This document shows, one piece after another, positions 47,241 to 56,217 of a stretch of 64,000 nt of DNA. The stretch covers positions 1 to 64,000 of the forward strand of contig NZ_LXSQ01000028.1 of the NCBI RefSeq assembly GCF_001648475.1, written 5' to 3'. The notes under the pieces are model-generated. The model saw only the letters and a program-made list of their open reading frames with translations. It ran no database searches and was not told where the DNA came from. A program made the translations under genes and the position numbers. Each line of letters starts with the position of its first letter. Position 1 is the stretch's first letter. This DNA is from Eikenella halliae (GTDB lineage Bacteria; Pseudomonadota; Gammaproteobacteria; Burkholderiales; Neisseriaceae).

Positions 47241-48463
47241 TGAAAACAAAACGGGTGGTGATTACCGGCGTGGGCGCGGTGTGCGCCTTCGGCCGCGAGT
47301 GGCACGAAATCGAAGCCGCTTTCCGCGCAGGCAAAAACGCCGTGCGCCGCATGGAAGCGTGGGATGCCTTCCCCGAAATGGAAACCTGCCTCGGCGCGCC
47401 GCTGCCAGCCTACGCGCCGCCCGCACATTGGACGCGCAAACAGTTGCGCAGCATGGGCCCGCTGGCGCAATACTGCACCGATGCCGCCGAACAAGCGCTG
47501 AAACAGGCAGGCTTGCTCGGCGATCCCGTTATTCGCAACGGCAGCATGGGTGTGGCCGCCGGCTCTTCCAGCGGCAGCACTGCCGACGTGCTCGACATCG
47601 GCCTGCTGCTCGCCCGCCAGCCCAACAATTTCAACGCCAACACCTATGTGCGCATGATGCCGCACACCACCGCCGCCAATGTGGCCATCTTCTTCGGCCT
47701 CACCGGCCGCCTGATTCCCACCTCCAGCGCCTGCACCTCCGGCAGCCAAGGCATAGGCTACGCCTACGAAGCCATCAAATACGGCAAAATCCCTACGATG
47801 CTGGCCGGCGGTGCCGACCAGCTCTGCCCATCCGAAGCATACGTGTTCGACAGCCTCTACGCCGCCAGCCGACGCAACGGCGAACCCGAACTCACCCCCC
47901 GGCCCTACGATGCCGCACGCGACGGCCTCGTGCTCGGCGAAGGCGGCTGCATGATGGTACTGGAAGAGTTGGAACACGCCCAAGCACGCGGCGCGCACAT
48001 CATCGCCGAGATTGTCGGCTACGGTGCCAACTGCGACGGCAGCCACATCACCCGCCCCGAAATGCGCACCATGCAACGCTGCATCGAACTCGCCCTCGAA
48101 GATGCCGCCCTGCCGCCCTCCGCCGTCGGCTACGTCAGCGGCCACGGCACCGCCACCGAACAAGGCGACATCGCCGAAACTCAAGCCACCGCCGCCGTGT
48201 TCGGCCACATCCCGATCAGCTCGCAAAAAAGCTACCTCGGCCACACCCTCGGCGCTTGCGGCGCGCTCGAATCCTGGTTTGCCATCGAAATGATGCGCAG
48301 CGGCTGGTTCGCCCCCACGCTGAACCTGAACGACATCGACCCCCGCTGCGGCGGAACCGACTACCTCACCGGCTCCGGCCGACACATTGACACCGAATAC
48401 GTGATGAACAACAACTTCGCCTTCGGCGGCGTGAATACCTCGCTGATATTCAAGCGTTGGTAA
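47240..48463 (+). CDS. Beta-ketoacyl-ACP synthase of aryl-polyene type (ApeR-like)
   Basis: A 407-residue FabF-type condensing enzyme with Cys165 (TSSACTSGSQG), His in SGHGTATEQGD and His in YLGHTLGACGALES; NNNFAFGGVNTS is the C-terminal loop. Start: ATG 47240 has GGAGG nine bases upstream and overlaps the reductase stop by one base; in-frame GTG/TTG codons at 47234-47239 are also possible. It forms an operon with the reductase. Composition and pairing match ApeR of aryl-polyene clusters; general fatty acid synthesis (FabF) is the alternative. Confidence 0.87.
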   Translation: MKTKRVVITGVGAVCAFGREWHEIEAAFRAGKNAVRRMEAWDAFPEMETCLGAPLPAYAPPAHWTRKQLRSMGPLAQYCTDAAEQALKQAGLLGDPVIRNGSMGVAAGSSSGSTADVLDIGLLLARQPNNFNANTYVRMMPHTTAANVAIFFGLTGRLIPTSSACTSGSQGIGYAYEAIKYGKIPTMLAGGADQLCPSEAYVFDSLYAASRRNGEPELTPRPYDAARDGLVLGEGGCMMVLEELEHAQARGAHIIAEIVGYGANCDGSHITRPEMRTMQRCIELALEDAALPPSAVGYVSGHGTATEQGDIAETQATAAVFGHIPISSQKSYLGHTLGACGALESWFAIEMMRSGWFAPTLNLNDIDPRCGGTDYLTGSGRHIDTEYVMNNNFAFGGVNTSLIFKRW

Positions 48464-48684
48464 GGCTCGTTTGCAATTGAGAGGCTACCTGAAATAATTG
48501 TGCCCCGGCGGCTATTTTCAGGTAGCCTTTTCCGCCCGCTGCCTGCCCGCCCCTAATTTCCGTAAAGCCCTGCCAATAAAGCCTCGGCGGGGTAAGGATA
48601 GGTTAATCAGATGGCGCAAGTGGCGGCAGTTTCCTAGAATAGCCATATTTCTTAACAGCTGCCGGAAAGGGCAGGCGGAACAAG
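48464..48684. other. Gap between the polyene-type pair and macA
   Basis: It contains an inverted pair of uptake sequences (about 48481-48530), probably the terminator of the reductase-ketosynthase pair. Nothing else is recognised. Confidence 0.5.
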
Positions 48685-49848
48685 ATGAAAAAACCGTTGA
48701 AATGGACATTGTGGGCGGTGGCGGCGCTGGCCGTGGGTGCAGCGGGCTATGCCTTTTTGAAGCCGAGCAAGCCGCAAACCACTTATCTCACCGAAGAAGT
48801 GAAACGCGCCGACGTGCGCCAAACCGTATCCGCCACCGGCGAGATTTCCGCCGCGCAGCTGGTGGACGTGGGCGCACAGGCTTCCGGCCAAATCAAACAT
48901 TTGTATGTGAAGCTCGGGCAGCATGTGGAAAAGGGCGACCTCATTGCCGAAATCGATTCCACCACCCAGCTCAACGCGCTGAACACGAATAAGGCCAAGC
49001 TGGAAACTTATCAGGCGCAGCTCGTGTCTGCCCGCGTGGCGCTGCAAAACGCCGAACGTAAATACCGCCGCGAACAGGCCTTGTGGTCGGAAAACGCCAC
49101 CTCCAAAGAAGAGCTGGAAAGCGCGCAGGGTTCGTATGCCGCCGCCAAAGCGCAGGTGGGCGAGCTGCAATCTTCCATCCGCCAAACCCGCATCGCCATC
49201 AACACGGCCGAAGCCGATTTGGGCTACACCCGCATCACCGCGCCGATTTCCGGCACGATGGTTTCGGTGAAAGTGGAAGAAGGGCAAACCGTGAACGCGG
49301 TGCAAACCACGCCCGCCATCGGCCAAGTGGCCGATTTGAGCCGCATGCTGAATAAGATGCAGATTGCCGAGGGCGACGTAACCCGCGTGAAAGCCGGTCA
49401 AACCCTGTTGTTCACCACCCTGGCCGACCCCGACAAAGAACGGGAAGCCAAGCTCGACAGCATCGACCCGGGCTTAACCACTCTGTCGCAAGGCAGCTAC
49501 ACCACCAGCACCGACACCACCAGCACCGCCATCTACTACTACGCCCGCGCACTCGTGCCGAACGAAGACGGCAAGCTCGCCATCGGCATGACCACGCAAA
49601 ACAACATCGTGATCGGCGAGGCCAAAAACGTGCTCACCGTACCTTCCACCGCAGTGAAGCAGCGCAGCCGCGAACGCTATGTGCGCGTGCTGAAAGCCGA
49701 CAACCAAGTGGAAGAGCGCACGATTACCGTGGGCATCAGCGACGGTACGCGCACCGAAGTGAAATCGGGCGTGAAAGAGGGCGAGAAAGTGATTGTGTCG
49801 GAGAGCGACGGCACGGTGAAAGAGTGGCAGGGCGGCCCGCCGGTGTAA
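48685..49848 (+). CDS. macA: Macrolide efflux periplasmic adaptor MacA
   Basis: MacA is the membrane-fusion protein of the MacAB pump. The 387 residues include an N-terminal membrane anchor (WTLWAVAALAVGAAGYAFL), the lipoyl half-motifs (ASGQIKHLYVKLGQHVEKGD and ITAPISGTMVSVKVEEGQTV), a coiled-coil hairpin between them (TNKAKLETYQAQLVSARVAL to NTAEADL) and beta-barrel/proximal domains. It is first in a macA-macB-outer membrane factor operon. Confidence 0.94.
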   Translation: MKKPLKWTLWAVAALAVGAAGYAFLKPSKPQTTYLTEEVKRADVRQTVSATGEISAAQLVDVGAQASGQIKHLYVKLGQHVEKGDLIAEIDSTTQLNALNTNKAKLETYQAQLVSARVALQNAERKYRREQALWSENATSKEELESAQGSYAAAKAQVGELQSSIRQTRIAINTAEADLGYTRITAPISGTMVSVKVEEGQTVNAVQTTPAIGQVADLSRMLNKMQIAEGDVTRVKAGQTLLFTTLADPDKEREAKLDSIDPGLTTLSQGSYTTSTDTTSTAIYYYARALVPNEDGKLAIGMTTQNNIVIGEAKNVLTVPSTAVKQRSRERYVRVLKADNQVEERTITVGISDGTRTEVKSGVKEGEKVIVSESDGTVKEWQGGPPV

Positions 49849-49960
49849 GCTGGCTCTCGCTTTGCCATATCAGGCTATCTGAAAACCTAAGGCTACCTGA
49901 AACCATGCTGTAAAGCCTGTTACAGGTTTCAGGTAGCCTCCCCGCCGCAACGAAAGCCGT

Positions 49961-51904
49961 ATGCATATGAACCTAATTGAATGCCGCAACATCAACCGAT
50001 ATTTTGGTGAAGACGCCAACCGCGTCCACGTTTTAAAAGACATCAGCCTCACCATTCAAAAAGGCGATTTCATTGCCATCATCGGCCAATCCGGCTCCGG
50101 CAAATCCACGCTGATGAACATCATCGGCTGTCTCGATAGCGCCACTTCCGGCTCGTATCAAATCGACGGTGTGGAAACTTCGCAGATGAGCGGCGACGAG
50201 CTGGCCGCGCTGCGCCGGCGCAAGTTCGGCTTTATTTTCCAGCGCTACAACCTGTTGGGCGCATTGAGCGCGCGCGAAAACGTGGCGCTGCCCGCCGTGT
50301 ATGCCGGCATGGATCAGAAAGAGCGGTATGAACGCGCTACTCAGCTTCTGACCGATTTGGGCTTGGAAGGCAAAGAAGACAACAAGCCCAACCAGCTCTC
50401 CGGCGGCCAGCAGCAGCGCGTGTCCATTGCCCGCGCCCTGATGAACGGCGGCGAAATCATCCTGGCCGACGAGCCCACCGGCGCGCTCGATTCCGGCAGC
50501 GGCGAGATGGTGATGGAAATTATTCGCGGGCTGCACGCCAAAGGGCATACCATTATTTTGGTAACCCACGACCCGAAAGTCGCCGCCTTTGCCAACCGCG
50601 TCATCGAAATCAAAGACGGCGAAATCATCGCCGACACCAGCAAAAACGAAAGCATCCCGCCCAGCAGCGTGGAAAGCCGCACCGAAAAGCCATCTTGGCT
50701 GTTTTTCAAAGACCAGTTTGTGGAAGCCTTCAAAATGTCGGTGCAGGCCATCATGGCGCACAAAATGCGCTCCCTGCTCACCATGCTCGGCATCATTATC
50801 GGCATTGCCTCGGTGGTGTCCGTGGTGGCGCTGGGGCGCGGCACGCAGGAGAAAATCCTCTCCGACATCAGCGCCATCGGCACCAACACCATCGGCGTGT
50901 ATCCCGGCAAAAGCTTCGGCGACCGCCACCGGGGCCGCATCCGCACGCTCACCATCGCCGATGCCGAAGCCATCAGCAAACAAAGCTATGTGGACAGCAT
51001 CACCCCGATGGTGTCCTCAGGCGGCACGGTTACCTACCGCAACACCAACCTCACCGCCCAGCTCTACGGCGCGGGCGAGCAGTATTTCAATGTGCGCGGC
51101 ATCAAGCTCGACCAAGGCCGGTTGTTTAACCAAGACGACGTAGACACTGCCGCGCAAGTGGTGGTTATCGATCCGAACACCCGCAAGCAGTTGTTTCCGG
51201 AAGGCACCAACCCCATCGGCCAAACCATTCTGTTTGGTAAACGCCCGCTGCGCGTAATCGGCATCAGCGCGGAAGACCAAAACGGTTGGGGCGGCGGCGA
51301 CAGCCTGCAAATGTGGGCGCCCTACACCACGGTGATGAACCGCATTTCCGGCGAGCGCTACATCAGCGCGGTAACCGTGAAAATCCGTGATGATGTGAGC
51401 ACCTCCGTGGCGGAGCAGGGCATTAAAGAGCTACTGCTGGCGCGGCACGGCAAGGAAGATTTCTTCACCAGCAACAGCGACAGCATCAAACAGACCGTCG
51501 AAAAAACCACCGGTGCGATGACCCTGCTGATTTCCTGTATTGCCCTGATTTCATTGGTGGTGGGCGGCATCGGCGTGATGAACATCATGCTGGTGTCGGT
51601 AACCGAGCGCACCAAGGAAATCGGCGTGCGCATGGCCATCGGCGCGCGGCAGGGCAATATTTTGCAGCAGTTTCTGATTGAAGCCGTGCTCATCTGCCTC
51701 ATCGGCGGCGCAGCCGGCATCCTGCTTTCCTATTTAATCGGTCTGGGCTTCAACGCGCTGGCCAGCGAGTTTGCCATGTCGTTCTCCACTTGGTCGATCG
51801 TGAGCGCGGTGTGCTGCTCCACCTTCATCGGCGTGCTGTTCGGCTTCATGCCCGCCAAAAACGCCTCCAAGCTCAACCCGATTGCCGCCCTGTCGCGCGA
51901 TTAG
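49961..51904 (+). CDS. macB: Macrolide ABC transporter ATP-binding/permease MacB
   Basis: A 647-residue inner membrane exporter. The N-terminal ABC domain has Walker A IIGQSGSGKSTLMNIIGCLD, signature LSGGQQQRVSIARAL and Walker B ILADEPTGALDSGS. After a linker comes the first membrane span (MLGIIIGIASVVSVVALGRG), a large periplasmic MacB core, then three C-terminal spans with GGIGVMNIMLVSVTERTKEI (FtsX-like). It uses ATP to drive efflux of macrolides or lipoprotein/peptide substrates through MacA and a TolC-type channel. Uptake sequences lie in the gaps on both sides. Confidence 0.95.
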   Translation: MHMNLIECRNINRYFGEDANRVHVLKDISLTIQKGDFIAIIGQSGSGKSTLMNIIGCLDSATSGSYQIDGVETSQMSGDELAALRRRKFGFIFQRYNLLGALSARENVALPAVYAGMDQKERYERATQLLTDLGLEGKEDNKPNQLSGGQQQRVSIARALMNGGEIILADEPTGALDSGSGEMVMEIIRGLHAKGHTIILVTHDPKVAAFANRVIEIKDGEIIADTSKNESIPPSSVESRTEKPSWLFFKDQFVEAFKMSVQAIMAHKMRSLLTMLGIIIGIASVVSVVALGRGTQEKILSDISAIGTNTIGVYPGKSFGDRHRGRIRTLTIADAEAISKQSYVDSITPMVSSGGTVTYRNTNLTAQLYGAGEQYFNVRGIKLDQGRLFNQDDVDTAAQVVVIDPNTRKQLFPEGTNPIGQTILFGKRPLRVIGISAEDQNGWGGGDSLQMWAPYTTVMNRISGERYISAVTVKIRDDVSTSVAEQGIKELLLARHGKEDFFTSNSDSIKQTVEKTTGAMTLLISCIALISLVVGGIGVMNIMLVSVTERTKEIGVRMAIGARQGNILQQFLIEAVLICLIGGAAGILLSYLIGLGFNALASEFAMSFSTWSIVSAVCCSTFIGVLFGFMPAKNASKLNPIAALSRD

Positions 51905-52161
51905 CGGCTGCCGAAAGCGGGGAAACCGCAAAGCTAAACCGCCCGATGTTTTCAGGTAGCCCGTAAGGAGCAGGTAAGGGCTACCTGAAAACGGCATCGG
52001 CCTTGCCATCGGGCTTCGGCCGGCCACCCGCCTCCCTGCGGGAGAGAGGACGCAAAACGCAAGTTTGCCTCCGTTGAGCCGCCGCCATCATTTTCAGGTA
52101 GCCTCCAACCCACCCGGGCTGCCCGCACCCACCCAAACGCCCAACCAAGAAACGAGGGTTT

Positions 52162-53610
52162 ATGAAACCGATCACCCCATCCATCCCACCCGTGCGCGCC
52201 GCCGCGCTGGCCCTGCTGCTGGCCGGCTGCGCCATCGACCAAACCCCCAACACCCAAATCGGCCTCGCCCAGGCTCAGCGCGAAGGCAGCGTGCAAACCG
52301 CCGCCGGCGAAAGCGGCCACTGCCCCGATCCCGCCGGCTGCGCCTACCAAACCGAAGGCAACTGGTGGCAAAGCTTTGGCGACAGCGGGCTCAACGCCCT
52401 GGTGGAGCAGGCCTTGGCCAATAATGTGGATTTAAAACAGGCCGCCGTCAGCGTGAACAAAGCCCTGTATCAGGCCAACATCCTCGGCGCCAACCTCGTG
52501 CCTGAATTCAACGCTTCGCTCGGTGCCAATGCCAACCGCAACCTCGATACCCGCCAAAACAGCCACAGCTACAGCAGCCAGCTCGGCTTAAGCTACGAGC
52601 TCGATTTATGGCGCAAACTCAACGCCACCGCCTCTGCCCAAGCGTGGGAGCAGCGCGCCACCGAGCAAGATTTGGCCGCCACCCGCCTCACCGTAATCAA
52701 TAATGTGGCCGATGCCTATTTTCAGGTAGCCTATCTCAACGAAGCCATCAAGCTCACCGAAAAGACCATTGAGCAATACAAACAAATCCTGCAAATCGCC
52801 CGCAGCAAATACCGCCACGGCCGCGTGGCCTCGATTGAGGTTACCCAGGCCGAGCAATCCCTGCTCGCCGCCGAAAACAGCCTGCTGTCGCTGCAACAGA
52901 GCCGCAGCAACACCGAAGCCACCCTGCGCAACCTGCTCAACCTGCGCCCTGGCCAGGCAATGGCCGTGCCGCCCGAATCCTTCCGCCTGCCCGAAGGCGG
53001 CAAGCTCGATTTGGATGTGCCTATCTCCACCCTCGCCGCCCGCCCCGATCTCATCACCGCCGACTACCGCTTGCAGTCCGCCCTCAAAAGTCAGCAGGCG
53101 CAATACCGCAGCTGGTATCCCAGCATCACGCTGAACGCCGCACTGAGTACCTCGTCCGAACACAGCAAAAACCTGTTCAACGTGCCGATATTGGGCGGCA
53201 GCGTCAGCCTCAACTTGCCTTTCCTCAACTGGCGCACCATGCACTGGAAAGACCGCAGCGCCGAAGCCGACTTTGAAAACGCCAAACTCGCCTTCGAAAA
53301 AGCCCTCACCACCGCGCTCAACGAAGTCGACACCAACTACCGCCAATACCGCGCCAGCCGCCAAACCCTGGAAAACCAGCGCCGCCGCCACCGGCTCGAC
53401 GTTGAAAACAGCCGCTACTACCGCGTGCGCTACCAGCACGGCCGTAACGAACTCAAAGACTGGCTCTCCGCACTGAACACCGAATATTCCGACGCGCAAA
53501 GCCTGCTTGAAGCCCGCTACCAAGCCCTGCGCTACGAAAGCATGGTGTATAAAGCCATGGCCGGCCGCTATCAAAAAGCACCAGCCGCCACGGCGCAGCA
53601 GGCGCAGTAG
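52162..53610 (+). CDS. Outer membrane efflux lipoprotein (NodT/TolC family)
   Basis: A 482-residue outer membrane factor. The signal peptide ends in lipobox LLAGC, giving a lipidated N-terminus. Duplicated OEP repeats are visible: WWQSFGDSGLNALVEQALAN and LDLWRKLNATASAQAWEQ, then VADAYFQVAYLNEAI and LPFLNWRTMHWKD. It trimerises into an outer membrane channel with a periplasmic tunnel. Its position after macAB suggests it is the dedicated channel of this pump. The conserved YFQVA motif is encoded by an uptake sequence (TTTCAGGTAGCC near 52720). Confidence 0.93.
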   Translation: MKPITPSIPPVRAAALALLLAGCAIDQTPNTQIGLAQAQREGSVQTAAGESGHCPDPAGCAYQTEGNWWQSFGDSGLNALVEQALANNVDLKQAAVSVNKALYQANILGANLVPEFNASLGANANRNLDTRQNSHSYSSQLGLSYELDLWRKLNATASAQAWEQRATEQDLAATRLTVINNVADAYFQVAYLNEAIKLTEKTIEQYKQILQIARSKYRHGRVASIEVTQAEQSLLAAENSLLSLQQSRSNTEATLRNLLNLRPGQAMAVPPESFRLPEGGKLDLDVPISTLAARPDLITADYRLQSALKSQQAQYRSWYPSITLNAALSTSSEHSKNLFNVPILGGSVSLNLPFLNWRTMHWKDRSAEADFENAKLAFEKALTTALNEVDTNYRQYRASRQTLENQRRRHRLDVENSRYYRVRYQHGRNELKDWLSALNTEYSDAQSLLEARYQALRYESMVYKAMAGRYQKAPAATAQQAQ

Positions 53611-53639
53611 TTCGGCATCCGAGTGACCCGCGAAACAAC

Positions 53640-53673
53640 AAAAACCGGACAGGCACGCAGCCGTCCGGTTTTT
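53640..53673 (+). terminator. Intrinsic terminator of the macAB operon
   Basis: AAAAACCGGAC (53640-53650) pairs with GTCCGGTTTTT (53663-53673), 30 bp after the outer membrane factor gene, ending with T residues. Confidence 0.88.
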
Positions 53674-53897
53674 ATGATTTTCAGGTAGCCTTTGTCCATG
53701 CAAGCAGCAAACAGCCATTGCCCGGAAGGCTACCTGAAACGAAACCCGATGCGTGAGTTGGCCTTGCCCGGATATTCCACTCCGTTTGCTTTCCCATATT
53801 TTCAGGTAGCCTTTGCTGAAGCCGCGCGCGATAAATATCCCCACATCGGTGCGATAAATCAGTCCTGATATTATTGCACCCTGTGCAACAACGTTAC

Positions 53898-53923
53898 AAA
53901 TCCCACCTTACTTGGTGGGATTT
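53898..53923. terminator. Hairpin terminator after dam
   Basis: AAATCCCACC (53898-53907) pairs with GGTGGGATTT (53914-53923) around a 6-base loop, 5 bp past the dam stop codon; T residues lie on both sides. Confidence 0.75.
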
Positions 53924-53928
53924 TTACA

Positions 53929-54732
53929 TCAAGCCGGCTCTGCGTTGATGGGGTAGTTGGCAATCAAAAGCTCGTCAGCTTCGGTGGTGGCCTCTTTGTT
54001 GATGCTGTAGCGCAGGCTGACCTCTTTAAACTGGAAGCCGGCGAAGATCTCCCTAATGGCCGGCACGTCGTTAATCGACAGCAGGAAGCGCCCTTTGATG
54101 TGGCGCAGCTGCCCGGCCAGCCGTTCGAAGTCATCCTTAGCAAAGATGCCTTTGCCGTACATCGTCTCACAGTCCCAATACGGCGGGTCGATGTAGAAGA
54201 AGGTGCCGGGCTTGTCGTAGCGGGCGATGAAGTCGTCGTAGTTGAGCCGCTCCAGCATCACCCCCTGCAGTCGTCGGTGGCTGTGTTGCAGCTCCTCGGC
54301 CAACCTGTCGGCGCGGAACTTGGGCGGGCGCGTGCTGGTGGCGGCGCAGCAAAACTTGGCCACCTTGCCGCCGAAACCCATGCGGTGCAGGTAGAGGAAG
54401 CGTACCGCACGCTGAATGTCGGTCAGGGTGGTGGGATTGCAATGCTGTAGTCGGCAATACTCATCGCGGCTGGGCAGCAGGTATTCCGCCTGCCGCAGCA
54501 GCTCGGGCAGGTGGTTTTGAACACACCTATATAGATTGATGACATCGGCATTGATGTCGTTGATGGCCTCCACTTTGGAAGGCGGTTTTTTGAACAGCAC
54601 CCATGCCGCACCGCCGAACACTTCGGCGTAGCAGGTGTGGTCTGACGGGATTAACGGAATGATGGTACCGGCCAGGCGGTATTTGCCGCCCAGCCAGCCC
54701 CTAAGCGGACTGACGGGATTGATGTTGCCCAT
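53929..54732 (-). CDS. Phage DNA adenine methylase (Dam family)
   Basis: A 267-residue D12-class N6-adenine methyltransferase. The SAM motif is in SPLRGWLGGKYRLA near the N-terminus, and the catalytic DPPY is in FFYIDPPYWDCETMYG. YAEVFGGAAWVLFKKPP is also typical. The ATG at 54732 has AAGGAG upstream; the frame's earlier Met at 54768 lies inside the com gene. It may protect phage DNA from host restriction. The gene overlaps com, the two being translated from one message. Confidence 0.9.
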   Translation of the reverse strand: MGNINPVSPLRGWLGGKYRLAGTIIPLIPSDHTCYAEVFGGAAWVLFKKPPSKVEAINDINADVINLYRCVQNHLPELLRQAEYLLPSRDEYCRLQHCNPTTLTDIQRAVRFLYLHRMGFGGKVAKFCCAATSTRPPKFRADRLAEELQHSHRRLQGVMLERLNYDDFIARYDKPGTFFYIDPPYWDCETMYGKGIFAKDDFERLAGQLRHIKGRFLLSINDVPAIREIFAGFQFKEVSLRYSINKEATTEADELLIANYPINAEPA

Positions 54733-54883
54733 GATGCTTACTCCTTGAAGTTTGGCGCTCACAGGCACTCCGGGTTGTTAAAGAACCAAATTGGTTGACC
54801 GCTTTACAGCGCGGGCATTTGATTTCCAATTGCCCCTCGCCTTTGGCCAACAGCTTATTGCAGTTTTTGCAACGATATTGCAT
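54701..54883 (-). CDS. Com-family zinc-finger translational regulator
   Basis: A 60-residue protein with four cysteines in two CxxC pairs (YRCKNCNKLL and IKCPRCKAVN), the Mu Com zinc-finger layout. In phage Mu, Com binds mRNA and switches on translation of the mom DNA-modification gene; here the following gene is an adenine methylase, whose start lies inside com. It may therefore control that methylase. ATG 54883 is chosen because homologues start just before YRC. Confidence 0.85.
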   Translation of the reverse strand: MQYRCKNCNKLLAKGEGQLEIKCPRCKAVNQFGSLTTRSACERQTSRSKHHGQHQSRQSA

Positions 54884-55024
54884 TTTTGCAGCTCCCACAT
54901 TACCGGTATGTTAGAATCCGCCCGCCTCTAGAGGTGGCGGCCTTGGGTCATGCAGGCTCTCTCTGCGTGGCTGGCGCGGTTTGGTGGGCAAACACCGGCC
55001 GCGCCGCCGTCCTACTTATTGCGT

Positions 55025-55047
55025 ATACCCGCCCCTGTGGCGGGTAT
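55025..55047 (-). terminator. Hairpin terminator after the papain-like protein gene
   Basis: ATACCCGCC (55025-55033) pairs with GGCGGGTAT (55039-55047), directly past the stop codon at 55050. A second GC-rich imperfect hairpin lies at about 54980-55012. Confidence 0.65.
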
Positions 55048-55049
55048 TT

Positions 55050-55535
55050 TCATGCCTCCTCCTTATATAGTGTAGGCACGATAACAGCGAGGTCGTTGGG
55101 CGACCAGCGCCAGCTGTCGGGTAGCCCTAGGGCAGTTGCACACCATTCGCTGCAGAACCAGCGGCGGCGGTTTTGCGGCAGTCCGAAGGCGATACCCAAT
55201 GCGCCCATTAGGTCGTAGCCCTGCCCTTCGGTGGCCGTCCATACCCGCTGCAGCTGCTCGTGTGCCTCCGGGGTGGAGAGCAATGGAATCAAGTCCCATT
55301 TAGCCGCCGGCAGCGGCATCACTTTGCAGCGCACGCCTTTATCGCGGATGGAAGCGGAGTAGCAGGTATAAACCGATTCCTGCGGATGCTCGCGCACCAC
55401 AATCTCGGCATGGCTGTACTGGCCGCGGGTGAGGATACGGGTGAGCCAGTCGGTAGCTCGGGCGCACCATACACGCCAGCCGTAGCCGTCGCGGCGGCCT
55501 TTATAGAGGGCTAGATAAATGGGTTGCGTGTTCAT
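55050..55535 (-). CDS. Phage papain-like (NlpC/P60 or LRAT-type) protein
   Basis: A 161-residue protein. Tail-module context and the pattern WCARATDWLTRILTRGQYSH (with a His after the GQY turn) plus later RRRWFCSEWCATALGL (Cys-containing helix) fit a permuted papain-fold hydrolase, similar to small proteins in many Neisseria and Haemophilus prophages. It might cut peptidoglycan or act at the end of the tail region. It overlaps the DUF4376 gene by four bases. Confidence 0.6.
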   Translation of the reverse strand: MNTQPIYLALYKGRRDGYGWRVWCARATDWLTRILTRGQYSHAEIVVREHPQESVYTCYSASIRDKGVRCKVMPLPAAKWDLIPLLSTPEAHEQLQRVWTATEGQGYDLMGALGIAFGLPQNRRRWFCSEWCATALGLPDSWRWSPNDLAVIVPTLYKEEA

Positions 55536-56203
55536 TCGGTAGTCCCCCCAACCTCTGCTGCAGCTGCTAACGACATCGTGGATTGCGTGTAGTAGTTGGC
55601 TGTCCAGCCCTTGCTGTAGTCGTATTCAAGCGGCTTATCAGCTTTGAGCATCGCCAGACGATGGTGTTCCGCATTGTGGAAATCAGCCGTCTCATCATTC
55701 ACCATTTGCATAACAATTTCGTCAAACAAGGCCTTGGTACACTTTTCCTTGGGAAGGAAAGTGTTGTCCATCGTTTTCCATGGCTCTTTCAGCGGAAACG
55801 CTTCATCCGGCAGGGTGCGCAGGGTCAGGTATTGCAGCCGCGTGGCGTCGTCCGTCTGAAACCACTTACCCACGCTTTTGACAAACACCCCATGCCGCAG
55901 GTTGTCATAGCGCTTGGCCTTGATGCGCTCCCACATCTCATCCTGCTGCTCGGCTTTGAGCCGGGCGGCGCACTCTGGATCGATGTGCCACTGCTCGCCG
56001 TCCCAAGTGCTGGATGGGCAGGGCGGCTGCCCGGCCAGTACGGGCTTGCCGTCTTTGCCGGGCATGATGACTTGCCCGCTGGACTGCCCCGCCAGCAAGG
56101 CAGCGTGCTGCTCGGGGCTAATCGCTGCCGCATCTTCAGGTAGCCTGCTGTGGATGGTGTCATCGTAAAACGCCTGATTGGATTTTGAGTAATAGATGGT
56201 CAT
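55532..56203 (-). CDS. Phage tail-associated protein with DUF4376
   Basis: A 223-residue protein. The N-terminal part is like tail-fibre assembly proteins (YYSKSNQAFYDDTIH, then PEDAAAISPEQHAALLAGQS). The C-terminal half has the DUF4376 pattern (WERIKAKRYDNLRHGVFVKS, GKWFQTDDATRLQYLTL). Position directly after the tail fibre gene supports a fibre-assembly or fibre-tip role. An uptake sequence (56135-56146) overlaps codons for RLPE near residue 20. Confidence 0.7.
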   Translation of the reverse strand: MTIYYSKSNQAFYDDTIHSRLPEDAAAISPEQHAALLAGQSSGQVIMPGKDGKPVLAGQPPCPSSTWDGEQWHIDPECAARLKAEQQDEMWERIKAKRYDNLRHGVFVKSVGKWFQTDDATRLQYLTLRTLPDEAFPLKEPWKTMDNTFLPKEKCTKALFDEIVMQMVNDETADFHNAEHHRLAMLKADKPLEYDYSKGWTANYYTQSTMSLAAAAEVGGTTE

Positions 56204-56217
56204 ATCCTAATCTCCCT

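Noticed and set aside
47195..48385. 396-codon frame antisense to the ketosynthase gene
   Set aside because: Gly/Ala-rich shadow of a gene with intact catalytic motifs.
52606..53844. 412-codon frame antisense to the outer membrane factor gene
   Set aside because: Runs through a terminator and uptake sequences and has no family features.
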